Source: Nigerium sp.
Lineage (GTDB): Bacteria > Actinomycetota > Actinomycetes > Propionibacteriales > Propionibacteriaceae
Assembly: GCA_016711325.1 (NCBI GenBank)
Contig: JADJTH010000001.1
Span: 434,001-498,000 of the forward strand
Reading direction: 5' to 3'
DNA: 64,000 bases
In this document: positions 25,926 through 34,369 of the stretch, piece by piece
Layout: each line of letters starts with the position of its first letter
Position numbering within the stretch: position 1 is the first letter of the stretch
Program-made: the position numbers and the translations under genes
The notes under the pieces: model-generated
The model's database searches: none
What the model saw: only the letters and a program-made list of their open reading frames with translations
What the model was told of the DNA's origin: nothing

Positions 25926-27431
25926 ATGGAGACTCGAGCGCCCGTCCCCGCGCTTCCCCCGCACGTCGCCCGCGCCTTCAACGCCCGCGTGCTCGATCCG
26001 GCGTCCGCGCCGCGCACCACCCGCGACAGTCGCTCCGCCCGCGACGGCGAGTCGCCCGCCCTGCAACCGACCGCCTACGTCGCCGATTCCCTTCTCGTGC
26101 GTGGGCTGCCCGGCGGGCGAGCGTCCGAGGTGCTCGAGGTGATCGCCGGCGTCGCCCGCGAGAGGGGCGTCGACGTCGGCGGTTTCGCCGAGACGGACCA
26201 CCGCGCAGCCGAGGTCACCCAGGACCGTCCGGCGACCGAAGAGGCGTGGACGTCCCGCCTGAGCCTGATACCGGCTCGCCCGCTGGAGGGCGCCGTGGAC
26301 GCCTGGACGCTGCTGCAGCACCTCCTCGAGAGCGACGCGAACCTGGCCGCCTCGGTCTCCCTCAACCACGTGATGGCGATGACCGGTCCCGGCTACGGGG
26401 CCGCGGGCGGCATGTGGGGGTACGTCGGCGGCATGTGGGGGTACGTGAGCGGTATGTGGGGCTATGTCGGCGGGATGTGGGGCTACGTCGGCCGCGGGCT
26501 GGCCGAATACGGCCCTGGCTTCGGCGGACGCACCCCGGTCGCGTTCTGCTCGCCCGACCCGCGCACCCTGGTCGACGTCCCAGGCGACGCGCCCGTGGTC
26601 GCCATCCTCGACACCGGGCTCGGGCGGCATCCCTGGTTCACCGACGACTCCGGCGCACCCCTGCCCGGCGTGTTGATCAACCCCGTCCTGCCGGGCGGGC
26701 GGGCCGGCCGCACGTTCGCGGCCGCCGACGATCCCGAACGCACCGGCGCGGTCAGCGACCCCCTCAACGGCGGACTCGACGCCGCGGCCGGGCACGGCAC
26801 CTTCGTCGCCGGCATCGTCCGGCAGCGCTGCCCGCAGGCCACCATCATGGCGATCCCGGTGCTGGACGCCTCGGGTCACGCCGAGGAGCACGTCGTCCTC
26901 ACCGCGCTCGGCCGGCTCGCCGAGGCCCGGCGCGCGTCCGAGTACCGCGTGGACGTCGTGAACCTCTCGATGGGCTACTACCCCGAGACGCCCGGCCTGC
27001 TGGGCGTCCAGAGCCCACTGGCGGCGGCGCTCGCGGGCCTGACCAGGCTCGGCGTCGAGGTCGTGGCGGCCGCCGGCAACGACGCCACCACGGCGCCGTT
27101 CCTGCCCGCGGCGCTGGTCGACCGGGTCGCCGGAGTCCACAGCGTCGGCGCCCTCAACCCGGACGGCCGGAGCGTCGCGCTGTTCTCCAACGGCGGCGCC
27201 TGGGTGCGCGAGCACGCGGTCGGAGCCGCCGTGGTCAGCACGGTGCCCCTCACGCTGGCCGGCTCGGCGCGTCCGGGCGTGGTCAGCGCGGACGCCTCGC
27301 AGCCCGTGCATCCCGAACGCTCGACGATCGATCCCGACAGCCACGGCTCGGGATTCGCGCTGTGGTCGGGCACCTCGTTCGCCGCGCCGCACGTCGCGGG
27401 CGACCTGGCCGCCCGGCTACTGCGGGGGTGA
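25926..27431 (+). CDS. Cytoplasmic subtilisin-like (S8) serine protease with GMWGYV repeats
   Basis: 501-residue subtilase without signal peptide or membrane segment, so probably intracellular. The full catalytic triad is visible: Asp229 in VVAILDTGLG, His290 in AAGHGTFVAGI and Ser484 in WSGTSFAAPHVAG, with oxyanion Asn385 in AAAGND. The first 150 residues are not recognisable. Four tandem 7-residue repeats (GGMWGYV type, 161-188) sit between this part and the protease domain, where a propeptide or activation loop would lie. CAGGAG lies 6 bases before the ATG. A sigma-factor gene follows after 3 bases, then the small protein and the CHAT protein. I infer a regulated intracellular protease of a signalling or conflict system; substrate unknown. 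Confidence 0.88.
   Translation: METRAPVPALPPHVARAFNARVLDPASAPRTTRDSRSARDGESPALQPTAYVADSLLVRGLPGGRASEVLEVIAGVARERGVDVGGFAETDHRAAEVTQDRPATEEAWTSRLSLIPARPLEGAVDAWTLLQHLLESDANLAASVSLNHVMAMTGPGYGAAGGMWGYVGGMWGYVSGMWGYVGGMWGYVGRGLAEYGPGFGGRTPVAFCSPDPRTLVDVPGDAPVVAILDTGLGRHPWFTDDSGAPLPGVLINPVLPGGRAGRTFAAADDPERTGAVSDPLNGGLDAAAGHGTFVAGIVRQRCPQATIMAIPVLDASGHAEEHVVLTALGRLAEARRASEYRVDVVNLSMGYYPETPGLLGVQSPLAAALAGLTRLGVEVVAAAGNDATTAPFLPAALVDRVAGVHSVGALNPDGRSVALFSNGGAWVREHAVGAAVVSTVPLTLAGSARPGVVSADASQPVHPERSTIDPDSHGSGFALWSGTSFAAPHVAGDLAARLLRG
26406..26489 (+). repeat. Four 21-base in-frame repeats encoding GMWGYV
   Basis: Four consecutive 21-base units encode GGMWGYV, GGMWGYV, SGMWGYV and GGMWGYV. The units differ from each other mainly at third codon positions (GGG/GGC, TAC/TAT, GTC/GTG), so the peptide has been kept while the DNA drifted. 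This argues against recent slippage. Confidence 0.95.
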
Positions 27432-27434
27432 GGC

Positions 27435-28019
27435 ATGACCGAGCCACTGACCAGCCCGGTCACCCTCGTCACCCGCGCCGGCCAGGCCTTCGCGGCCTAC
27501 CGCGACGATCCCGGGACGCCGATCGACGAGCTCGTCCGCCTGGTGACCCCGATCCTGTGGCACTGCGCACGGGGGCAGGGACTCGACGAGGCCAGCGCCG
27601 GCGACGTGGTGCAGACGGCATGGATGCGCCTGGTCGAGCGGGCGGACACGATCAGCGATCCGCAGGCCGTGCTCGGCTGGCTGCTGTCCACCACGCGCCG
27701 CGAGGCGTGGCGGGTGGCGACGGGCCGGCGGCGCGCCGGCGGCGAGATCGACGACGCGATGGCCGCGCCCGTCCCCGACCCGGCGTCCCAGGCGAGCCTG
27801 GACGAGCAGGATCGCCTCCTGTGGTCACACGTCCGTGCCTTGTCGGAGCGGTGTCGCGCGCTGCTGCGCGTCATCGCGCACGCCGACCGTCCCGACTACG
27901 CGCGGCTGAGCGAGACCCTCGGCATGCCCGTGGGCAGCATCGGCCCGACCCGGGGCCGATGCCTGGCCAAGCTGCGCGCCGCCCTGGCCGCCGATCCTCG
28001 ATGGGAGTCCCGAGCATGA
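27435..28019 (+). CDS. Sigma-70 family (ECF-like) RNA polymerase sigma factor
   Basis: 194 residues with only regions 2 and 4, as in ECF sigma factors. Region 2 covers about residues 35-100 (LARGQGLDEASAGDVVQTAW-like -10-binding helix, then LGWLLSTTRREAWRV). Region 4 covers about 130-188 (LSERCRALLRVI, then the helix-turn-helix LSETLGMPVGSIGPTRGRCLAKL). It lies 3 bases after the subtilase gene and overlaps the next gene as ATGA. Inside this cassette it probably drives a dedicated regulon, possibly including its own operon. No zinc-type anti-sigma factor is encoded nearby. Confidence 0.88.
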   Translation: MTEPLTSPVTLVTRAGQAFAAYRDDPGTPIDELVRLVTPILWHCARGQGLDEASAGDVVQTAWMRLVERADTISDPQAVLGWLLSTTRREAWRVATGRRRAGGEIDDAMAAPVPDPASQASLDEQDRLLWSHVRALSERCRALLRVIAHADRPDYARLSETLGMPVGSIGPTRGRCLAKLRAALAADPRWESRA

Positions 28020-28501
28020 ACCGACCCGACGTTCCCGCCGACGCCGAGCTCGATCACGTCGACGACGCGCTCCTCGCCCGGATCGCCGCGCTCTACGACG
28101 CGCTCGACCCCGTGCCCGAGCAGCTGGCCGAGAACATCTGCCTGACGCTCGCCCTCGCCGAACTGGACGCCGACCTGGCCGCCTTCGAGCGGACCGAGAG
28201 CGGCGTCGGCGTCCGCTCCAGCGACTACCAGCGGGTCACCTCGCTGACGTTCTCGGTCGGCGAGTGGTCGATGCTCGTCAACGTGACGCCGCTCGACGGC
28301 ACCTTCGTGCGGCTCGACGGCTGGGTGACCGGCGACGGGCAGGCGCGGATCGAGTTGCGCGAGCGGGCGCGCAGCAGCGTGGCGTCCGCCCCCGACGGCC
28401 GGTTCTCGTTCGCGCGGGTCGAACGGGGGCTGGTGCAGTTCCTGGTCACCGGCTCCGCTCCGGGCGCGAGGCCGGTGATCACCCCGCACGTCGAAGTCTG
28501 A
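28016..28501 (+). CDS. Small protein between sigma factor and CHAT gene (possible anti-sigma role)
   Basis: 161 residues, no signal peptide or membrane segment, not assigned to a named family with certainty. The N-terminal 60 residues are acidic and helical (DHVDDALLARIAALYDALDP, then LAENICLTLALAELDADL). The C-terminal part is beta-rich and resembles a carboxypeptidase-regulatory-like (Ig) fold: VRLDGWVTGDGQARIEL and APDGRFSFARVERGLVQFLV follow the pattern of that fold. Its start overlaps the sigma stop by 4 bases. Position suggests it could bind the sigma factor or present the signal; this is inference. Confidence 0.75.
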   Translation: MNRPDVPADAELDHVDDALLARIAALYDALDPVPEQLAENICLTLALAELDADLAAFERTESGVGVRSSDYQRVTSLTFSVGEWSMLVNVTPLDGTFVRLDGWVTGDGQARIELRERARSSVASAPDGRFSFARVERGLVQFLVTGSAPGARPVITPHVEV

Positions 28502-28515
28502 GCCGCGGGATCGCC

Positions 28516-30891
28516 GTGACCACGACCGCTCCCCCGCCGGCGGACGCCGTGACCGCCCTCGTCGAGCAGGCGCTCGGCGCGCTCGGCGCGGGCAGCATCG
28601 CCACCGCCCGTCGCCTGCTGCGCCGGGCGGTGACCCAGGCGGCGCGGGCCGAGGGTGATGAGGCGCGCGTACTGCGGGCGCGGCCCCTGGTCACGCTCGC
28701 GGCGGCCGAGCACGACCGGCTGGGGCTGGACGGCGCACTCGCGCTGCTGGACGAGGCCGAGGCGCTGGCGGCGTCCGCCCGCGGGCACCCCGAGGCGGCG
28801 ACGATCGGCGTCCTGGCCCGCGTGCAGCGCGCCGCGCTGCTGGGCCGCTCGGGCCGCTGGCGGGAGTCGGTGGCGCTGTACGACGGGCTCGCCGGGGATC
28901 CGCTGCTGCCGCCGCGCGCAGCATGCGTCGTGGAGCTCAACCGCGGCCTGGGCCGCCAGCTGCTGGGCGACCTCGCCGGCAGCGAGGAGTCGCTGCGCCG
29001 GGCGGAGGAACGGTCGGCCCGGCACGGCCAGCTCGACCTGCTGGTGGCCGCCGTGCACAACCGGGGCGTCCTCGCGCTGACGGCCGGCGATGTGCCGGCC
29101 ACCCTGGAACTGATGGGGCGGGCGTCCGCGCTCGGCCCCGACGTACAGCCCGTCGCCGCGCGCCTCGACCACGCCCGGGCGCTCATGGAGGTCGGCATGC
29201 TCGACGAGGCGAGCCCGCTGCTCAGCGAGGCGGCCCGCGTCGCGACCTCCTCGGGGGCGCGGCTCGACCTCGCGGAGACCTGGATGGAGCAGGCCCGGCT
29301 CGCCCTGCTGCGGGACGACCCCGCCGGCGCCCGCGCGACCGCCCGGCGCGCGGCGCGGTCGTTCGAGCGGCTGGGGGCGTCCGCCTGGGCGCGGCGCGCC
29401 CGGCTCGTGGCCCTCGAGGCGGGACTGATGGCCGCCGAGCGCGCCGGGACCCCGGCGCAGCGCCGCCGCCTGATCGCCGAGGCCGAGGGCGTGGCGGGCG
29501 CCGACGCGGTCGCGCGCGCCCTCCTGGCGACCGCGCTCGTCCAGGCCGGGCGGACGCGCGACGCCGCCGCGGCGCTCGGACGGACGCCCCGGGGCGTGGC
29601 GCCGTTGGGTGACACGCTGCGCACCGGACTGGTGCGGGCCCGCGTCCACGCCGGGCTGGGCCGGCTGCGCGGCGCGGACGCCGCCCTCACCGCGACCGCC
29701 ACCCTTCTCGCCGAACGGCAGGCCGGGCAGAGCGACCTCGAGACGCGCACCGCGCTCGCCGTGCACGGACGCCGGCTGCGCGACCTCGACGTGACGCTCG
29801 CGCTCGCCGACGGCGGCGTCCCGGCCCTCTACCGGGCCAGCGAGCGCTGGCGTAGCGTCGCGCGCCGGCTGCCCTGGGTGGTGCAGGACGCCCCACCGCC
29901 CGCGGCAACCGACCTGCGGCCCGCATCGCTGCCGGCGATGCGGGCGGGCCTGCGCGCCCGGGGAGCGGGGCTGGTGAGCCTGATGCGCCACCGCGGCACG
30001 CTGTACGCGATCACGCTGGGCGACGGCCGCGACCGGCTCAGCCGGCTGGGCCCCGAGGAGATCTGGCGCGAGGCGGCGTCCAGGATCGCCGCCGACGCGC
30101 TCGCGCTCACCCGGGTCCGCGAACCGTCGCTGCGCGGCGTGGTGCGGGCGTCCCTCGAGCGGTCGGCGCGGCAGTTCGGCGACCTGCTCGCGCCCGCCGT
30201 GCCCGCGGCGTCGCGGTGCGCGCAGGTCGTGGTGATTCCGTCCGAGATCCTGGGGCCGGTGCCGTGGCGGCTCGTGCCCGGGCTGGCGGGGCGTCCGCTC
30301 GTGGTCGCCCCCGCGGCCACCGCCTGGCTCGAGCGGGCCGAGGTCCCGGCGGCCCGTCCGGACGCCCGCACCACCGCCTTCGCCGGGCCGGCCCTCGACC
30401 GGGCGGCGGCGGAGGCCGCGGGGGTGGCGTCCCTGCGCGGCGGCGTCCTGCTGACCGGGCCGGACGCCCACCGCGCGGCACTGCTGCGGGCGTTCAGCTC
30501 GCCCGGCGTCGTCCACGTCGCCGCGCACGGCACCCACCACGAACAGAGCCCCATGTTCTCGGCGATCAGCCTCGCCGACGGGCCGGCGTACGCGCACACG
30601 ATCCAGCAGGCGGGCGTCCGGGCAGAGCTGATCGTGCTGTCCGCCTGCGAGGTGGGCCGGGCCCAGCCCCGGCCCGGCGACGAGGCCCTCGGCCTGACCG
30701 CCGCGCTGCTCGCGTGCGGCGGCCGGACGGTGGTCGCGGCCTGCGGTCCGGTGCCGGACGCCACCGCCGCAGCGATGATGCCCGCGCTCCACGAGGGCTT
30801 GCTGGCGGGCCTGGACGCCGCGACCGCCCTGGAGCGGTGCGCCGGCGACGACCCGGTCGACCGGCTGTTCTGCGCCTACGGCGCGGCGTGA
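28516..30891 (+). CDS. TPR-like/CHAT domain protease
   Basis: 791-residue protein. Residues 1 to about 480 are Ala/Leu/Arg-rich helical pairs of TPR type (for example GRWRESVALYDGLAGDP and GMLDEASPLLSEAARVA). The C-terminal CHAT domain (about 485-791), a caspase-like cysteine peptidase, has the catalytic dyad His671 in VHVAAHGTHH and Cys711 in IVLSACEVG, plus the strand VVVIPSEILGPVPWRLVPG. The GTG start is 14 bases after the upstream stop; no strong ribosome-binding site is visible. TPR-CHAT proteins act as signal-triggered proteases, for example the CHAT effector of type III-E CRISPR systems. Here it closes a cassette with a subtilase and a sigma factor. Confidence 0.88.
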   Translation: MTTTAPPPADAVTALVEQALGALGAGSIATARRLLRRAVTQAARAEGDEARVLRARPLVTLAAAEHDRLGLDGALALLDEAEALAASARGHPEAATIGVLARVQRAALLGRSGRWRESVALYDGLAGDPLLPPRAACVVELNRGLGRQLLGDLAGSEESLRRAEERSARHGQLDLLVAAVHNRGVLALTAGDVPATLELMGRASALGPDVQPVAARLDHARALMEVGMLDEASPLLSEAARVATSSGARLDLAETWMEQARLALLRDDPAGARATARRAARSFERLGASAWARRARLVALEAGLMAAERAGTPAQRRRLIAEAEGVAGADAVARALLATALVQAGRTRDAAAALGRTPRGVAPLGDTLRTGLVRARVHAGLGRLRGADAALTATATLLAERQAGQSDLETRTALAVHGRRLRDLDVTLALADGGVPALYRASERWRSVARRLPWVVQDAPPPAATDLRPASLPAMRAGLRARGAGLVSLMRHRGTLYAITLGDGRDRLSRLGPEEIWREAASRIAADALALTRVREPSLRGVVRASLERSARQFGDLLAPAVPAASRCAQVVVIPSEILGPVPWRLVPGLAGRPLVVAPAATAWLERAEVPAARPDARTTAFAGPALDRAAAEAAGVASLRGGVLLTGPDAHRAALLRAFSSPGVVHVAAHGTHHEQSPMFSAISLADGPAYAHTIQQAGVRAELIVLSACEVGRAQPRPGDEALGLTAALLACGGRTVVAACGPVPDATAAAMMPALHEGLLAGLDAATALERCAGDDPVDRLFCAYGAA

Positions 30892-30967
30892 GCGCCCGGT
30901 TCTCCGCCGAGGGCGGGGTGCTGTAACGCTGAGGTTAAAGATCGGAGGGGAGCGACCGCCGGCGTCC

Positions 30968-30973
30968 TACGGT
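30968..30973 (+). promoter_or_regulatory. Leaderless -10 box of the nickel transporter gene
   Basis: TACGGT, then 6 bases, then the ATG at 30980. A weak GTAAC-N6-GTTAA pair lies further upstream (30923-30938). Confidence 0.5.
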
Positions 30974-30979
30974 GGAGCC

Positions 30980-31939
30980 ATGCCCACTCGATCAGCCACG
31001 GTCATCCTCGGCGTCGTCGGCGTCCTGCACCTGGGCGCGGCGGTCCTGTTCAGCATCGGCCATCTGTGGGGCGGCGCCGGGCTCGGCATGGTGGCCTTCG
31101 CCTACAGCCGCGGGCTGCTCCACGCCCTGGACGCCGACCATCTGGCCATGATCGACGGCACCACCCGCAAACTGCTCGGCGAGAACCGCCCGGCCGCGGG
31201 GCTCGGACTCGCGTTCTCGCTGGGGCACTCGACCGTGGTGCTGGCGGCCGGCATCGCGGTCGTCGCCGGCGCCACCTGGGTGAGGGACGCCATCGACGAC
31301 AACACCCGGCTGGCGATGATCCTGGGCAGCATCGGCGCCTCGGTGTCGGCGCTCTACCTGCTGTCGGTCGCGGCCGCCAACCTCCCGTCGCTGGTCGGCG
31401 CCGTCCGGGGCGAGGCGCCCCCGGGTCACGCGCACGCTCCGAGCGGTTGGTGGTCGCGGGCGCTGGCGGCGCCGCTGTCCCGCGTCCGGCACGCCGGCCA
31501 CGTCTACCTGTTCGGCATGCTGTTCGGCCTCGGCTTCGACACCGCCTCAACCATCGCGCTGCTCATGCTGACCGCCGCCGGTGCCGTCGCCGGGGTGCCT
31601 CCGCTGGCGCTGCTCGGCTTCCCGCTCGCCTTCGCCGCCGCGATGACCCTGGGCGACTCGATCAACGCCCAGATCATGCTGCGGGTCTACACCGCGGCGG
31701 ACACCCCGTCCCGGCGGCGGCTCAACATCGCGCTGCTCGCGGTGTCGATCCTGTCGGCGGTCGCGGTCGCGAGCGTCACGCTCACCGCGCTCGTCGGCGA
31801 GTGGACGGGAGTCGCCGCGCCCGACATCGACACGACGACCTGGGGCTGGGCGCTCGCCGCGCTCGCCCTGGCCGGCGCCGGTTGGCTCGCGTGGCTGCGG
31901 TTCTCGAGCCGTGCCGCGCCCGCCGATACCCACGGCTGA
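30980..31939 (+). CDS. Nickel/cobalt transporter of the NiCoT family
   Basis: 319-residue membrane permease with about eight hydrophobic segments. The NiCoT signature is clear: HALDADHLAMIDGTTR (about residues 49-64) in the second segment, GLAFSLGHSTVV (about 74-85) and LFGLGFDTASTIALLML (about 180-196). The His/Asp residues of the first signature form the metal-selectivity site. A short His-containing loop (GHAHAPSGWW) is present near 148. The gene faces the urea transporter/urease operon, so nickel for urease is the likely cargo; cobalt cannot be excluded. Confidence 0.9.
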   Translation: MPTRSATVILGVVGVLHLGAAVLFSIGHLWGGAGLGMVAFAYSRGLLHALDADHLAMIDGTTRKLLGENRPAAGLGLAFSLGHSTVVLAAGIAVVAGATWVRDAIDDNTRLAMILGSIGASVSALYLLSVAAANLPSLVGAVRGEAPPGHAHAPSGWWSRALAAPLSRVRHAGHVYLFGMLFGLGFDTASTIALLMLTAAGAVAGVPPLALLGFPLAFAAAMTLGDSINAQIMLRVYTAADTPSRRRLNIALLAVSILSAVAVASVTLTALVGEWTGVAAPDIDTTTWGWALAALALAGAGWLAWLRFSSRAAPADTHG

Positions 31940-31945
31940 CAGGCC

Positions 31946-31973
31946 CGGACGCCCCCGCGGGCCGCGGCGTCCG
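31946..31973. terminator. Hairpin between the nickel and urea transporter genes
   Basis: An 8-bp stem CGGACGCC/GGCGTCCG with a 12-base GC loop in the 35-base gap between two convergent genes. Its right end touches the urea transporter stop codon. The arms are again an inverted GGACGCC/GGCGTCC pair. Confidence 0.6.
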
Positions 31974-31974
31974 C

Positions 31975-32883
31975 CTACCCGCGCCAGCGTCGGCAGATCA
32001 GCAGCATCGCCCAGGTGGTCAGGATGAACGGCCAGGTGTAGACCGGCACGGGCGTCAGGGCCAGCAGCGCCTGGACGCCCACCGTCGCCACCGCGCCGAC
32101 GGCGGCGAGAACCCAGGCCAGCGGCCCGGGCCTGAGGAACACGCAGGCCAGGCCGATCGCGGTCAGGCAGGGGCTGTACCCGGCCAGGCCCGCCGTGAGG
32201 GTCGCCGCGCCGGCGCCGGCCATCAGCGCGGTGAGGGTGCCCAGCAGGCTGCCCACCAGGCCGGCCACGCCCACCCTCCAGTTCGCCACGAACAGCCCGG
32301 CCAGCATCAGCAGGCCACCCAGCCAGGATTCCACGAGCACCACCTGCGAGACACCGGTGAGCACGGCGACGCCCAGCAGCGGCAACGGGTCGCCCGCGAC
32401 GGGCGCCGCGACGGCGGCGGCCGAGCCGGGCGCGATCGCCGCGGCGAGCAGGGCCACGATGCCGCTGACCACGCAGAACGGCGCGGTCAGCACCGACAGC
32501 GAGCCGGCCGACGACGGCACCAGGGCGAGCAGCCAGGCCAGGGCGCGGGTGACCGCCGGGCAGGCCGCCGCTCCCAGCGCCGTGGCCAGCGCGGCCGGCC
32601 AGGGATCGCCGAACGTGGCCCAGGCGGCCGCGCCGACCAGCGCGCCGCAGTAGCCCTGCAGCCCGTGGGCGGTCGGCAGCCCGACCAGGCGCGCGCTCGC
32701 GGTGGCGATCAGGGTTCCCGCCACGGTCATCGCGGCCATCGGCAGCGAGTACACGGCGATGCCGAGCACGATCAGCGCGCCGGCCGGCCAGCTCTCCTGG
32801 AAGAAGATCTGCCCGACGCCGGTGCCGGCGTTCTCGGCGACGCCCCGGACGGTGACGGGTGCCGCGGTGTCGATGCTGGTCAT
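31975..32883 (-). CDS. Urea transporter (UT family)
   Basis: 302-residue membrane channel of the UT/Yut family for passive urea uptake. Family hallmarks are FFQESWPAGALIVLG near residues 27-41 and its internal-repeat counterpart VVLVESWLGGLLMLAG near 188-203, plus GLQGYCGALVGAA and LAGYSPCLTAIGLA, giving the two-fold repeated pore. The ATG at 32883 has GAGGAG 7 bases upstream. It is the last gene of the urease operon, 19 bases after ureD. Confidence 0.88.
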   Translation of the reverse strand: MTSIDTAAPVTVRGVAENAGTGVGQIFFQESWPAGALIVLGIAVYSLPMAAMTVAGTLIATASARLVGLPTAHGLQGYCGALVGAAAWATFGDPWPAALATALGAAACPAVTRALAWLLALVPSSAGSLSVLTAPFCVVSGIVALLAAAIAPGSAAAVAAPVAGDPLPLLGVAVLTGVSQVVLVESWLGGLLMLAGLFVANWRVGVAGLVGSLLGTLTALMAGAGAATLTAGLAGYSPCLTAIGLACVFLRPGPLAWVLAAVGAVATVGVQALLALTPVPVYTWPFILTTWAMLLICRRWRG

Positions 32884-32902
32884 GATCGCTCCTCGCTGGG
32901 GG

Positions 32903-33739
32903 TCAACTCTTGCGGAGATCGACGTGGCACCGGCCGAACCAGCGGTGACGCAGCAGCGCGTCCACCTCCAGCAGCAGCGCGGTGACCGTGGCCGTGTCGT
33001 CGCCGAGCACACGCAGGACCAGCGCCGGCCCGGGCGCCAGGCTCACCCCGGCGGTCAGCTGCTCCGCGGCGTCGCAGCGGGCCTGCACGGCGTCGGCCAG
33101 TTCGGTATCGACGCGGCGGTCGACCGCCAGCAGCGAGCCGAGGTGGCTGCGTCCGTCGAGCCCTCCGAGCCCGGGCACGTCTGACGACGCCGGCTCGAGC
33201 GCGAGCACGTCGACCAGCACCGGCTCCTCCGAGCCGGGGCGGTGGATGTCGGTGCGCAGCAGCACCCGCCGGTAACCGAACCGGGAACCGTCGGGCGCCC
33301 AACCGGGCGTGACGACCTCCGCGGCGATGAAGGTCGCCCGCGGATCGACCTCGACGCGCGTGGTCTGCTCGTAGTCGCCCTCGCGATAGACGATCACCTG
33401 GTCGGGCAGCAGCTCCAGCACGGCATCCGCGCCGAGCCGGATGTCGGTGTGCTGCCGGGCCGGCGCCGAGGGCGTCCGGTAGACCTTGGTCGCCGACTGC
33501 GAGGTGACCAGCAGCGCGGCGCCCTCCTCCACCTCGTAGCGGAGCAGGTAGGTGTCGCCGCCGAGGTAGCCGCCGCCCGGGTTGATCACCGGGTAGCAGA
33601 CCTGCCCCGAGGCGTCGAGGTAGTGCGGCCGCACGACCCTCAGCGACCCGCCGTGATACTGCTCGACCGCGACCGAGCGTCCGCCTCGCAGCCGGACCCG
33701 CAGCCGGAGCTCCCCGGTCAGCGGCGTGGTCGTGGTCAT
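32903..33739 (-). CDS. ureD: Urease accessory protein UreD
   Basis: 278-residue scaffold that, with UreF and UreG, delivers nickel to apo-urease. Conserved blocks are VINPGGGYLGGDTY (about residues 51-64), LLVTSQSATKVYR (about 75-87), ELLPDQVIVYREGDYEQTT (about 109-127) and FIAAEVVTPGW. The start overlaps the ureG stop as ATGA. The order ureG-ureD at the end of the operon is usual. Confidence 0.93.
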   Translation of the reverse strand: MTTTTPLTGELRLRVRLRGGRSVAVEQYHGGSLRVVRPHYLDASGQVCYPVINPGGGYLGGDTYLLRYEVEEGAALLVTSQSATKVYRTPSAPARQHTDIRLGADAVLELLPDQVIVYREGDYEQTTRVEVDPRATFIAAEVVTPGWAPDGSRFGYRRVLLRTDIHRPGSEEPVLVDVLALEPASSDVPGLGGLDGRSHLGSLLAVDRRVDTELADAVQARCDAAEQLTAGVSLAPGPALVLRVLGDDTATVTALLLEVDALLRHRWFGRCHVDLRKS

Positions 33740-34353
33740 CCGGCCAGGTCCGCCAGCAGCACCTCGCGCCGGATCCAGTCGAGCACCGCGTCGAGGCCCT
33801 CGTCGGTCTTGAGGTTGGTGAAGCAGAACGGCCGCGGGCCGCGGAAGGCGACGGTGTCGCTGCGCATCACGCCGAGGTCGGCGCCCACGTACGGGGCGAG
33901 GTCGGTCTTGTTGATGACGAACAGATCCGACTTGATCATGCCCTGCCCGGCCTTGCGCGGGATCTTCTCCCCCTGGGCCACGTCGATGATGTAGATCGAG
34001 AAGTCGACCAGTTCGGGGCTGAAGGTCGCGGACAGATTGTCCCCGCCCGATTCGACGAAGACGATCTGCAGATCGGGGTGGGCCCGGATCAGCTCCTCGA
34101 TGGCGGCCTCGTTCATCGAGGTGTCCTCGCGGATCGCCGTGTGCGGGCAGCCGCCGGTCTCGATCCCGACGATCCGCTCGAGCGGGAGCACGCTGGTGGC
34201 GGCCAGGATCTTGGCGTCCTCGGTGGTGTAGATGTCGTTGGTGATGGCCGCCATCGACACCTCGCCGTCGAGGGCGCGGGTGATCCGCTCGATCAACTGG
34301 GTCTTGCCGGCACCGACCGGCCCGCCGACACCGATCCGCAGCACTCCGCTCAT
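33736..34353 (-). CDS. ureG: Urease accessory GTPase UreG
   Basis: 205-residue SIMIBI GTPase that carries nickel and powers urease maturation. P-loop GVGGPVGAGKTQL (residues 8-20), the metal-binding CPH motif in ETGGCPHTAIRED (about 65-77), FVESGGDNL and the guanine-specificity NKTDLAPYVGADL are intact. 16 bases separate it from ureF. Confidence 0.96.
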   Translation of the reverse strand: MSGVLRIGVGGPVGAGKTQLIERITRALDGEVSMAAITNDIYTTEDAKILAATSVLPLERIVGIETGGCPHTAIREDTSMNEAAIEELIRAHPDLQIVFVESGGDNLSATFSPELVDFSIYIIDVAQGEKIPRKAGQGMIKSDLFVINKTDLAPYVGADLGVMRSDTVAFRGPRPFCFTNLKTDEGLDAVLDWIRREVLLADLAG

Positions 34354-34369
34354 CGCACACTCCTGTTGG

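Noticed and set aside
26406..26489. CRISPR-like or microsatellite array
   Set aside because: The units are contiguous, in frame, without spacers, and differ synonymously inside a protease gene.
25901..28015. Upstream extension of the frame that ends with the 161-residue protein
   Set aside because: Only the part from the ATG at 28016 has normal composition and fits operon overlap; the rest is antisense-like Arg/Gly-rich sequence overlapping the subtilase and sigma genes.
30892..30979. Cobalamin or NiCo riboswitch before the nickel transporter
   Set aside because: The spacer is only 88 bases and contains none of the conserved riboswitch boxes; a -10 box 6 bases before the ATG leaves no leader.
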